This document shows positions 51,436-59,260 of a stretch of 64,000 nt of DNA, in pieces (position 1 is the stretch's first letter; each line of letters begins with the position of its first letter). The translations under genes and the position numbers were made by a program. Origin of the DNA: UBA6080 sp964607515 (GTDB lineage: Bacteria > Fermentibacterota > Fermentibacteria > Fermentibacterales > JCC-6); NCBI GenBank assembly GCA_964607515.1, contig CAZSKU010000003.1, positions 1 to 64,000 of the forward strand, in the 5' to 3' direction. Below the pieces are notes generated by a model that saw only the letters and a program-made list of their open reading frames with translations, was not told the DNA's origin and ran no database searches.

Positions 51436-52655
51436 CGGTGCCTCCTTCTTCGCAGCGCCGCGAGCATTCTGTGGACGGCCGCAGAAACACCCCTGGGGGC
51501 CATGAACACCGGTTCCATCAGGTCCGTCCCCCGGGGGAGGTCCATGGCCATTGGGCTTCCCGGGTATATCCGGATGGTCCCGATGTTCACGAAGGTTCTG
51601 CGGAAGCCCAACAGAAGCCTTGCGGCGACCATGAAGGCGAGTTTCAGAACCAGCGCCGGGAATCCCTCTCCGGGATTGCCGTTGAAGAAGTTGACCCCCA
51701 CCGTGAGCCCGGCTCTGCGGGCGTCCCTGACCACCGTGAAGAGCGGTCTTCCTCCGGACGGCTTTCCGAGAAGCCGCATACCCTTCCGGGTGACGGCGTC
51801 CGGCGAGAAATCCACCCAGGAACACCCGTTCGCCCTGAGCAGACGCAGAAAATCACGGTTCACGGATTCCGAAAGCCAGGCTCCCCACTCAATAGAGATC
51901 CCGGACGCACCCAGGGCCCTGACCAGATCCTCGGCGTAATCCCTGGGATGGTCGAACACCGAGTCCACGAACATGAAGGAACGGGCCCCAAGCTCTTCAA
52001 GCCTTCGTGCGTCCTCCACCACCTCCTCCACGGGACGGGTTCTGAAGGATCGGCCGCCTATCCGGCCGTAGGTGCAGTAGCGACATCCGAAGGGGCAACC
52101 CCGGCGGCTCTGTACCCCTACTGATCCCCTGTCAGGGTAGTCCGACAGGGGGAAAACCGTGTAGTCAGGGTTCAGAAGGGTTCCCGCATCCGTCATGGGC
52201 GGCGTCAGAAGCCTCTCCGCCGGCGCGGTGCCGGCTTCGATGCTCTCCAGCAGCTCCGGGAACACCTCCTCTCCCTCTCCGGAGATGCCGAACCGTATGC
52301 CGGGCCACCGGTGCAGAATGGTTTCGGCGTATATCGAAAAGCCCGGACCGCCAACCACCAGGGTCCCCCGGAAGTCCCGCAGCGCGTCCATGACCATTCC
52401 GAAGGCATCCATATAGGACCAGGTGACCGGCCAGCTGCTGTCGTCGATATTTCTCAGGGACACCGCTGCCACATCGGGTTCCGTCTCCCTCACCGCCAGC
52501 AGGAGCGCCGGAACGGGGTTGACGTGGAGACTAAGGTCCACCCCCGAAACCCTGTGTCCACGGGCCTTGAGGTGGGCCGAGAGAAAAGCCGGCCCCAGGG
52601 GATAGATCGGCGCTTCCCGGCGTCCCGTGGGTGACTGGATCAGAAGAACCTTCAT
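51432..52655 (-). CDS. B12-binding-type radical SAM protein
   Basis: A 407-residue radical SAM protein of the B12-binding (BchE/methyltransferase-like) type. The N-terminal Rossmann part begins MKVLLIQSPTGRREAPIYPLGPAFLSAHLKARGH; then CPFGCRYCTYGRIGG with the CX3CX2C motif. No DxHxxG cobalamin motif is evident, so cobalamin may be bound base-off or not at all. The substrate is unknown. It heads the aroE-hydE transcript. Confidence 0.85.
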   Translation of the reverse strand: MKVLLIQSPTGRREAPIYPLGPAFLSAHLKARGHRVSGVDLSLHVNPVPALLLAVRETEPDVAAVSLRNIDDSSWPVTWSYMDAFGMVMDALRDFRGTLVVGGPGFSIYAETILHRWPGIRFGISGEGEEVFPELLESIEAGTAPAERLLTPPMTDAGTLLNPDYTVFPLSDYPDRGSVGVQSRRGCPFGCRYCTYGRIGGRSFRTRPVEEVVEDARRLEELGARSFMFVDSVFDHPRDYAEDLVRALGASGISIEWGAWLSESVNRDFLRLLRANGCSWVDFSPDAVTRKGMRLLGKPSGGRPLFTVVRDARRAGLTVGVNFFNGNPGEGFPALVLKLAFMVAARLLLGFRRTFVNIGTIRIYPGSPMAMDLPRGTDLMEPVFMAPRGVSAAVHRMLAALRRRRHR

Positions 52656-52678
52656 GGAACCGCCCTTTCAGGGGGGAT

Positions 52679-52706
52679 TTGACCGGACGTGCCGAAAAAC
52701 TATAAT
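52679..52706 (+). promoter_or_regulatory. Strong promoter giving a leaderless mRNA
   Basis: TTGACC, 16 bp, and a perfect TATAAT. The A of an ATG lies 8 nt after the last -10 base, exactly where transcription should start. No Shine-Dalgarno is present. This suggests leaderless translation of the CAP-domain gene. Confidence 0.7.
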
Positions 52707-52713
52707 GAAAACC

Positions 52714-53628
52714 ATGGAAAGCGGCCTGTACCTCATCCTTCTCCTGGCGGCGCCACCCCCCACCGGAGGCAGGCACCCGGCTCTCGACAGCCTGGCGGCC
52801 TCCATACTGGCCATGGACAGCATCCCCACGGGAACGGACCTTCTCAGAATGGCCGCCCTGAAAGGATGGGTCTGGCCTCTCGGGGAGGTGTCCCTGCTGC
52901 GGGAACCGCAGGAACCGGAGCCAGACTCCCCCTTCTGGGGCAGCGGCGAGTCCGCGGACGGCTTCTGCCTGGTCACGGCTCCGGCGCCGTCCTTCCGCCT
53001 GGACCCCCTGCCCCCGGCATCGGTGGATCCCGGAGAATTCGTGGAGCTTTCCCCCAGGGGTCAGCCCCGGGACATGAGGGGGGCGGTGCTCTCCCCCTGT
53101 CTGGATGTGATCCCATTGAAGGAACCGGGGTTCCGGGCTTTCCGGGAGGGGACCTGGTGGGTGGAGTTCATGGCCGATACCCCCTACGGTCCGCAGGTGC
53201 TCATGCTCACCCCGGTCACCGCCGGCGAACCCGGCGGATGGCCGGGCAACGGCTGGGGTCGTGACAGGATCATCGAGGGAATCAACGGGCTTCGCAGGAA
53301 GCTCGGAATCGGGGAACTTCGGGAAAACCCGGTGCTCAACGTACTATGCGGCATCAGGGCAAGGCAGGCCGGCAGTTGGGGAGGGGCCTTTCACTCCTTT
53401 CCAGGAAGCCCCGGGACGGGGGCCATGATGCCGCCCGCTTTCGGCGCCTGGGCCGAGAACATCGCCACCGGTTCCACCGTGGAAGAGGCCCTGGAGATGA
53501 TCCTGGTCAGCCCCTTCCACCTGGCCTCATGCCTTCAGGAAAGGTATCGCTTCATGGGGACCGGAACTGTCTCCGGCGGCCGGGGAGCGACCCTTGTTAT
53601 CATCCTGTCGGAGGCTGCCGATGAGTGA
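52714..53628 (+). CDS. Exported CAP/SCP-domain protein
   Basis: A 304-residue protein with a short leader (MESGLYLILLLAAPPPTGG), an unassigned N-terminal half, and a C-terminal CAP/SCP (YkwD-like) domain: DRIIEGINGLRRKLGIGELRENPVLNVLCGIRA, FGAWAENIATGSTVEEALEMILVSPFHLASCLQ. The Glu/His cavity residues of eukaryotic CAP proteins are partly replaced, as is common in bacteria. The in-frame ATG at 52705 falls inside the TATAAT element, so I placed the start at 52714. It shares its transcript with two HD-GYP-type genes. Confidence 0.8.
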   Translation: MESGLYLILLLAAPPPTGGRHPALDSLAASILAMDSIPTGTDLLRMAALKGWVWPLGEVSLLREPQEPEPDSPFWGSGESADGFCLVTAPAPSFRLDPLPPASVDPGEFVELSPRGQPRDMRGAVLSPCLDVIPLKEPGFRAFREGTWWVEFMADTPYGPQVLMLTPVTAGEPGGWPGNGWGRDRIIEGINGLRRKLGIGELRENPVLNVLCGIRARQAGSWGGAFHSFPGSPGTGAMMPPAFGAWAENIATGSTVEEALEMILVSPFHLASCLQERYRFMGTGTVSGGRGATLVIILSEAADE

Positions 53629-55177
53629 CCCTCTGCTCCGCCGGACTCCCTTGATCCCCTTCGCCGCCGGCTTCCTGGGCGTCCTTTCCGCCGCCGGAGC
53701 GGCGGCTCTGTCGCCCGACCCGGGAATCACCCTCATGCTCGCCCTCACCGCCATGGTCTGCGCCGCCCTGAGGATATCCGTGGACGGCCGGGAGTACGAG
53801 ACGGTCCACACCATGCTCCTTTTCCTCTGCTTCTGGTACGGCGGCGTCGGCGCCGGTCTTCTTGCGGTGCCGGTACTGGCCTCGGGGTCTGTTCTGGACC
53901 CACGGGATTCCCTCCGTACGGGCGCCTTCCACGTGGGCACCGTGATTCAGGGGCTGCTGATCCTCCCCATGGCGCTCCTCTTCCCCGGTGGTTCCGGAGG
54001 ATACCCGCCGCCGGTCTACCTCATGCTGGTGCCCCTGCTCTTCCTCGCCAGAAGGCTGGCCGCACCCGTCCCGCACCGGAGGCCCAGGAGGAGTCTGGCC
54101 TTTCTGGGTTTCCTGGCCAACGTGCCAGCCGTGCTGCTGGCGATCCACGTAACTGAGGCATTCGGAAGGGCGGCAACCCTGGTGCTGTGCGGACTCTGCA
54201 TCTTCTACCTGATCCTGGTCCGACGGGAAACGCTGGCCATCGAGAAAAGGGCCGTCACGCTCCGCCGCATCACCCGGCACAACAGCGTTTCCAGGGCTCT
54301 GCTCTCGTCGGCTTCCCTGCCTGAGTTCATTTCAATCCTGGAGGCCGGAACAGGACCCGGTTTCACTTTCTACGAGAAGGGATCCGAGGGGTGGACCCGG
54401 TGGACCTCCTCCGGGTCCGGGAATGTTTCCGCCCTCCCGAAACCCCTTCCCGGAGGTCTCAGCTACTCGAGCCCCGCTGTACCCGGGCTTCTGATCACCG
54501 CCGAAGGGCCCGCGGCCGAGGCCGTCTCGGGTCACGTCAGGAGCGAAGCCCGGGACTTCAGTGAGCAGATCGCAAGAACCTGGCAGGTGGCCTCCGCCAG
54601 AATCCACCAGGAGGAGGCTCTTTTCAGCGTCGCCCTGCTGCTGGCAAGGATAGCGGACCTGAAGGACAGGTACACGAAGATGCACTCCCTCAGGGTCGCC
54701 GCCCTTTCCTCGGCCCTCGGATCGGAACTGGGGCTTTCGGAACCGGAACTGGCGATGCTCCGGACCGGCGCTTTGCTGCACGACATCGGCAAGGTAAGCC
54801 TGCCGTCGGAAATCCTGGGCAAGAAGGGCATCCTTACTTCCCGGGAAAGGGCAGTAATCAGGGACCATCCTGGTGAGGGCGCGGCCCTGGTATCGGGCCT
54901 CAGCAGGTTCCGGAAGGCTGCTGAAACGGTTCTGCACCACCACGAAAGGATGGACGGCAGCGGCTACCCTTCCGGGCTTCGGGGCTCCGGTATTCCCCTG
55001 CACAGCAGGATAGTGGCGGTGGCTGACACCTTCGACGCCATCACCGCCGACAGACCCTACCACCCGGAGGTTCAGAGCGGCAGCGCCCTCAGGGAGATCC
55101 AGGCGGGCAGGGGAACCCTGTACGACGCCCGGGTGGTGGATGCCCTGGCCAGACTGGTGGAGGCCGGAAAATGGTGA
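53621..55177 (+). CDS. Membrane HD-GYP phosphodiesterase
   Basis: A 518-residue protein: about six N-terminal membrane helices, a GAF-like linker, and an HD-GYP domain. The catalytic motifs are complete: LLHDIGKVSLPSEIL near residue 387, and HHHERMDGSGYPSGLRG near 440. It should hydrolyse c-di-GMP in response to a membrane signal. GGAGG lies 6 nt before the ATG, which is inside the CAP gene. The next gene is a degenerate copy of the same architecture. Confidence 0.88.
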   Translation: MSDPLLRRTPLIPFAAGFLGVLSAAGAAALSPDPGITLMLALTAMVCAALRISVDGREYETVHTMLLFLCFWYGGVGAGLLAVPVLASGSVLDPRDSLRTGAFHVGTVIQGLLILPMALLFPGGSGGYPPPVYLMLVPLLFLARRLAAPVPHRRPRRSLAFLGFLANVPAVLLAIHVTEAFGRAATLVLCGLCIFYLILVRRETLAIEKRAVTLRRITRHNSVSRALLSSASLPEFISILEAGTGPGFTFYEKGSEGWTRWTSSGSGNVSALPKPLPGGLSYSSPAVPGLLITAEGPAAEAVSGHVRSEARDFSEQIARTWQVASARIHQEEALFSVALLLARIADLKDRYTKMHSLRVAALSSALGSELGLSEPELAMLRTGALLHDIGKVSLPSEILGKKGILTSRERAVIRDHPGEGAALVSGLSRFRKAAETVLHHHERMDGSGYPSGLRGSGIPLHSRIVAVADTFDAITADRPYHPEVQSGSALREIQAGRGTLYDARVVDALARLVEAGKW

Positions 55178-56700
55178 AGACCACCAGGCGCGCCGTATCC
55201 CCCTTCTTCGCCGCGGCCATATTCACCGCGGCCATAGCGGTACCCTCCGCCCCGGGCGCCGATTCACCTCCGCAGCTTCCCGTTATGCTGGCACTTTCCG
55301 CGGGCATTCTCATATCCGTGGTGTTCAACGGGTTTTCCACCTCCGGGACCCCGCTCTCGGTTTTCCCCTTCATGCTCACCGTTTCCGCGGTCCTTCAGCG
55401 CTCCCTCGCGGCGGGGCTGGTGTTCTCGACGGTGGCGGGAGTGGGTTCCCTGTTCCTGGAGTCCAGGCTCGGGCTGGAAAAATGGCAGGGAAGAAAGGGT
55501 TTGGCGGAGATGATCGCCTCGACTCTCCTGCTCTGCCGGATTCTCTCCCTGCTGGCGGGCATCGGGGAGGAAACGGTTCCGGGCCATTCCCTGGGTGCCG
55601 GGCTGGCGATCCTCCCGGTGCTCACAGGTCTGTCGGTGCTGGCCCTGCGGATTCTGCCGGCCCCCCCGGAACTCCGGACCGGCGGCGCCACAAGGCTTCT
55701 TTTCAACCTGCTGCCGATCCCGGTCGCCTTTCCGCTGCTGGAATACATGCCGGACTACGGTTCCCTCCCGGTCCCTCTGGCCGGATCGGTGTTCCTGGTG
55801 GGGGTGGTTCAGGTCGGCACCTTCCTGCTCAGCTCCAGACGCCGGTCCCTGGAGAGAAGCATGGAAATGGAAAAGGCTCTGGCGGACCTGACTTCGGCCC
55901 TGTCCTCCGCCGGCAACCGGGCGGAGGTTCTTCGAATGGTGGCGGATGAACTGCTCCGGGGCAGCGGTGCCACCAGGGTTACCGTCACCCACGACAACCT
56001 TTCCGTATCACTGCCTGTACAGCCGTCGCCTCCGGGATGCAGCGTGAGCAGGGACGTCCAGGGACTGAGAGCCGTGCTGGAGTTTCCGGTTATGCCCCTG
56101 GTCAGCCCGGAGAGGGTGGATGCATTCCTGACCAGAACCGGGGTGATGCTGCAGTGGATCACCGTGAGCGAGACCATCACCCGGGAGACATGGGAGAGCG
56201 TCGAGACCCTGGTGCTCTCTCTGGAGCGAACCGATGAGAAGGTGGCGGACTTCAGCAAGAGGGTTGCCCAGACGGTATCCGGCCTGGCTGAACACCTGGG
56301 TTTCGACAGCTGGACCGTTCATTCCCTGAGGATCGCTTCGCTGCTCCACTCCGGCTCAGGAGCCGTTTCGGGAAGCCTTGAAAGGGACGACTCCGAACCG
56401 GAATCCCCCGGTATCTCCCGGATCACCCTGGACGCCATGAAGTACCAGGGAGAGTGCTGGGACGGTTCGGGCGCCAGGGGGCTTCGGGGGGAGGACATTC
56501 CCATGGCCGCCAGAATACTGGCCGTGGGAATAGGCTGGGAAAAGGCTTTCACTGCCGGAGGCGTCAGGGAAGCTGAAAAGGCCATGAGAATAGGAAGCGG
56601 CCTGCTCTACGACCCTTCCCTGGCGCTGGCCCTGACCGAGTTGAAACGCCGGACGGCCCCGGAGGAGCCGTCCGGCGTGTCCGTCAGTGGTCGATGGTGA
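55171..56700 (+). CDS. Degenerate HD-GYP membrane paralogue
   Basis: A 509-residue protein with the same layout as the upstream gene (membrane helices, linker, HD-type domain), but the catalytic residues are lost. LLHDIGK is replaced by LLHSGSGAV, and HHERMDGSGYPSGLRG by KYQGECWDGSGARGLRG. The folds remain recognisable (VHSLRIASLLH, IPMAARILAVG). It is therefore probably a non-catalytic partner or c-di-GMP sensor of the active enzyme, with which it is translationally coupled (7-nt overlap). GGAGG precedes the ATG. Confidence 0.82.
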   Translation: MVKTTRRAVSPFFAAAIFTAAIAVPSAPGADSPPQLPVMLALSAGILISVVFNGFSTSGTPLSVFPFMLTVSAVLQRSLAAGLVFSTVAGVGSLFLESRLGLEKWQGRKGLAEMIASTLLLCRILSLLAGIGEETVPGHSLGAGLAILPVLTGLSVLALRILPAPPELRTGGATRLLFNLLPIPVAFPLLEYMPDYGSLPVPLAGSVFLVGVVQVGTFLLSSRRRSLERSMEMEKALADLTSALSSAGNRAEVLRMVADELLRGSGATRVTVTHDNLSVSLPVQPSPPGCSVSRDVQGLRAVLEFPVMPLVSPERVDAFLTRTGVMLQWITVSETITRETWESVETLVLSLERTDEKVADFSKRVAQTVSGLAEHLGFDSWTVHSLRIASLLHSGSGAVSGSLERDDSEPESPGISRITLDAMKYQGECWDGSGARGLRGEDIPMAARILAVGIGWEKAFTAGGVREAEKAMRIGSGLLYDPSLALALTELKRRTAPEEPSGVSVSGRW

Positions 56701-59170
56701 GCATTCCCTCGCTGTAGACCTCGAAACTCCCGTCCAGCGTCGGATCCGAAAGCACGCCGTAGATGTAGTAGCTGCCCTCCGGCACCCCGCTGCAGTCCCA
56801 CAGGTAGTCGCTGAGGTAGTCCGGGCACTGGATGTCGGACGATATGGGAACAAGTCCCCCCGAAGGATCGGTGTCGGTGTCGTAGTACAGGTCTACGGTT
56901 CGCCCGGAGGGCCCCACCGAATACCACTCCAGATTGTAGCTGTCGTCCGCGGTGGCCCCGGGGGGCGGCGGTGAGTAGAATGACATCCAGAGAGGTTCCC
57001 GGTCGATGGTCAGAGTGCCTTCGCTGTAGTCGGCAAGGGTCTGCTGGGGGTTTTCCAGCTTCGCGTAGATGTAGTAGACCCCCTCCGGGGTGGCGGAGCA
57101 GTCCCAGGAGTATTCGAACTCGTCCCACTGGATGCCCCCGGTTATGAAGGTCATTCCGTTCCCTGGATCCGTGTCCACATCGTAGTAGAGGCTCACAGTG
57201 CCTCCGTAGGGAGTATCGGCTGCCCACTGGACGGTGTACTCGGTCTGGGCATAGGCCCCCCAGGGCGGCGGGGCGGTGACGATGATGTAGCTGTATTCGT
57301 GGGTGACCGAGAGGGTGCCGTCGCTGTAGTCAGCCGCGAAACCGTCCGATCCTGGATCGGGTCTTCCCAGGGAGGGATCGTATATCACCGCGTAGACGTA
57401 CCAGTCGCCCTCGGGGACCATGCTGGTGTCCCACAGGTAGCTTCCGGTGTTGGGCAGCCCCTCGGCGATGGGGTACAGCTGGGAGGGGTTGTTGTCGCTG
57501 TCATAGTACAGGGCGATGGCACTGCCCGAACCGCCTGCCGCGGTCCACTGCACGGCATAACTGCTGTCCGCGGAAGCTCCTTCCGCCGGAGGCGCTGTGA
57601 CTGTGATGCTGTAGCCGGAGTGGTCAACCGTCAGGGTGCCCTCGCTCCAGGCGCTGCCGGAACCCTTCAGATCCCGTGGATTCCGCTGCCTGGTGTCGGT
57701 CACGAAACCGTAGATCCAGTACACACCTTCGGGAACGTCCGAGCAGTTCCAGTTGAACTGCCCCGAGTTCGGGGTGCCCGCCACGATGCTGTGCAGGGTT
57801 CCACCGGGCTGGTTGGTGGTGCTGTAGAAAAGATACACCCAGGTGGATCCATAGGGGGCGTCGGTGTCCCACTGCAGCAGGTACTCCTCGTCCGCCGAGG
57901 CTCCTTCCGGCGGTGGAGCGGTGAAGGTGAAGGTGTACTCCTGCCCGTGGACGATGCTCACTGCGCCGGCGCTCCAGTCACTGCCCTGGCCGTCGCTCTC
58001 CAGGGCGGCGAACACGAACCAGTCGCCCTGGGGAACCATTGAGGTGTCCCAGAGGTGCTCCCCGGTGTTCTGCACCCCGGAGGCTACGGGATACAGGGGC
58101 GCTCCGGAAGTGTCCGCGGCGTAGAACAGCGACATCGTCGCTGAACTCGGTGCATCGGACTCCCATTCGACCAGATAGCTTTCATCCGCCTGGGCCCCCT
58201 CCTCCGGAGGCGCCGTCACCGTGACGTAGAACTGGGTGTCGTGGGCGATGTTCAGGGTTCCCTGGCTGTAGTCCGAGGCCAGGATGCCCCGGCACGCTCC
58301 ACCCACGGGGGCAGCTCCGCCCCGGGCCCCCTTGGCCGGGGACATGAGCGCGGCGTAGACGTAGTATGAGCCCTCCGGCACGTCGGAGCAGTCCCAGGTG
58401 TAGTAGCCGTCGTTGTACAGGTTCTGGGCGACAGGTTCGAGCCCTTCGGAGGGGTCGGTGTCAGTGTCGTACCAGAGGGTCACCGTGGCCCCGGAAGGAG
58501 CTTCGCTGAGCCACTCGACGGTGTAGTAGCTGTCGGCGGACTCCCCTCCGGCTGGTGGTTTCTCGACTGTAATCCAGGGATCCTCCCCGTGGTTGACGTA
58601 CAGGGTTCCCAGGCTGTACCCAGAGGCGGTCTCCTCCCCGTCGGTTATCTCGGCCCGGACGAAGTAGAATCCGTCAGGGACCTGCGAGCAGTCCCATAGG
58701 TACTGCCCGGTATCTTCGAGCCCCGAAGCTATCTCCGTCAGCCCCTGGTCCGGAAGGGTGTCGGTGTCCATCCAAAGGGTCACCGTTCCCACCTGGAACC
58801 CGGAAGAAACCCACATAACCGTATACGATCCGTCCGCCATGGCGCCCTCGGCGGGAGGGGCGGTCACCGTTATTCCGGGCTGGCCCTGGCTGTGGTCCAC
58901 CGTGAGGGTTCCGTCGGAGTAGTCCGAAACCGCCTCCATTCCGCTGGTGAGCACGGCCCTGACGTAGTAGTCGCCGTTGGGGACGGCCGCCAGGTCCCAT
59001 TCGAAGGCTCCGGACACCGGCCGGTCCCCGGATATAAACTGCTGCCCTGAGGGGCTCTGGACGGTGTTGTAGTAGAGAGCCACCGAACCGCTGCCCTGGC
59101 CTGTCCACTCCACGGTGTAGGAGTCCGAGGCGGAAGCTCCCTGGACCGGTGGCGCGGTGACCGTCACCGC
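56684..59170. repeat. Eight tandem ~310-bp repeats in the surface lipoprotein gene
   Basis: The protein repeats are visible from the recurring starts TAPPVQGASASDS, TAPPAEGAMADGS, EKPPAGGESADSY, TAPPEEGAQADES, TAPPPEGASADEE, TAPPAEGASADSS, TAPPPWGAYAQTE and SPPPPGATADDS. The DNA copies have diverged, so recombination between them would be limited. Confidence 0.75.
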
Positions 59171-59260
59171 GAGCCCTCCGGAGGGTCCCGAGGGGTCGTC
59201 CCCGCAGGAAAGCAGCAGAAGGAACAGCATGGAAACCGCAGCCGGCAGCCTTCGGATCAC
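56684..59260 (-). CDS. Eight-repeat surface lipoprotein
   Basis: About 858 residues. The GTG start, overlapping the prepilin-like gene stop (GTGA) and preceded by GGGAGG, gives MIRRLPAAVSMLFLLLLSC, a lipoprotein signal. The rest is eight tandem units of about 103 residues, each starting with a VTAPPxEGAxADxSYTVEW-type strand, with DTDTDP, W(D/N)CSxVPEGxYY and GTLTVDH blocks. The pattern is Ig-like beta-sandwich repeats, typical of adhesins. Translation is coupled to the prepilin-like gene, so it may be part of the same surface structure. Confidence 0.8.
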   Translation of the reverse strand: MIRRLPAAVSMLFLLLLSCGDDPSGPSGGLAVTVTAPPVQGASASDSYTVEWTGQGSGSVALYYNTVQSPSGQQFISGDRPVSGAFEWDLAAVPNGDYYVRAVLTSGMEAVSDYSDGTLTVDHSQGQPGITVTAPPAEGAMADGSYTVMWVSSGFQVGTVTLWMDTDTLPDQGLTEIASGLEDTGQYLWDCSQVPDGFYFVRAEITDGEETASGYSLGTLYVNHGEDPWITVEKPPAGGESADSYYTVEWLSEAPSGATVTLWYDTDTDPSEGLEPVAQNLYNDGYYTWDCSDVPEGSYYVYAALMSPAKGARGGAAPVGGACRGILASDYSQGTLNIAHDTQFYVTVTAPPEEGAQADESYLVEWESDAPSSATMSLFYAADTSGAPLYPVASGVQNTGEHLWDTSMVPQGDWFVFAALESDGQGSDWSAGAVSIVHGQEYTFTFTAPPPEGASADEEYLLQWDTDAPYGSTWVYLFYSTTNQPGGTLHSIVAGTPNSGQFNWNCSDVPEGVYWIYGFVTDTRQRNPRDLKGSGSAWSEGTLTVDHSGYSITVTAPPAEGASADSSYAVQWTAAGGSGSAIALYYDSDNNPSQLYPIAEGLPNTGSYLWDTSMVPEGDWYVYAVIYDPSLGRPDPGSDGFAADYSDGTLSVTHEYSYIIVTAPPPWGAYAQTEYTVQWAADTPYGGTVSLYYDVDTDPGNGMTFITGGIQWDEFEYSWDCSATPEGVYYIYAKLENPQQTLADYSEGTLTIDREPLWMSFYSPPPPGATADDSYNLEWYSVGPSGRTVDLYYDTDTDPSGGLVPISSDIQCPDYLSDYLWDCSGVPEGSYYIYGVLSDPTLDGSFEVYSEGMLTIDH

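Noticed and set aside
56684..59170. Possible CRISPR or other non-coding repeat array
   Set aside because: Repeats are ~310 bp, diverged, and maintain one reading frame with protein-level conservation.
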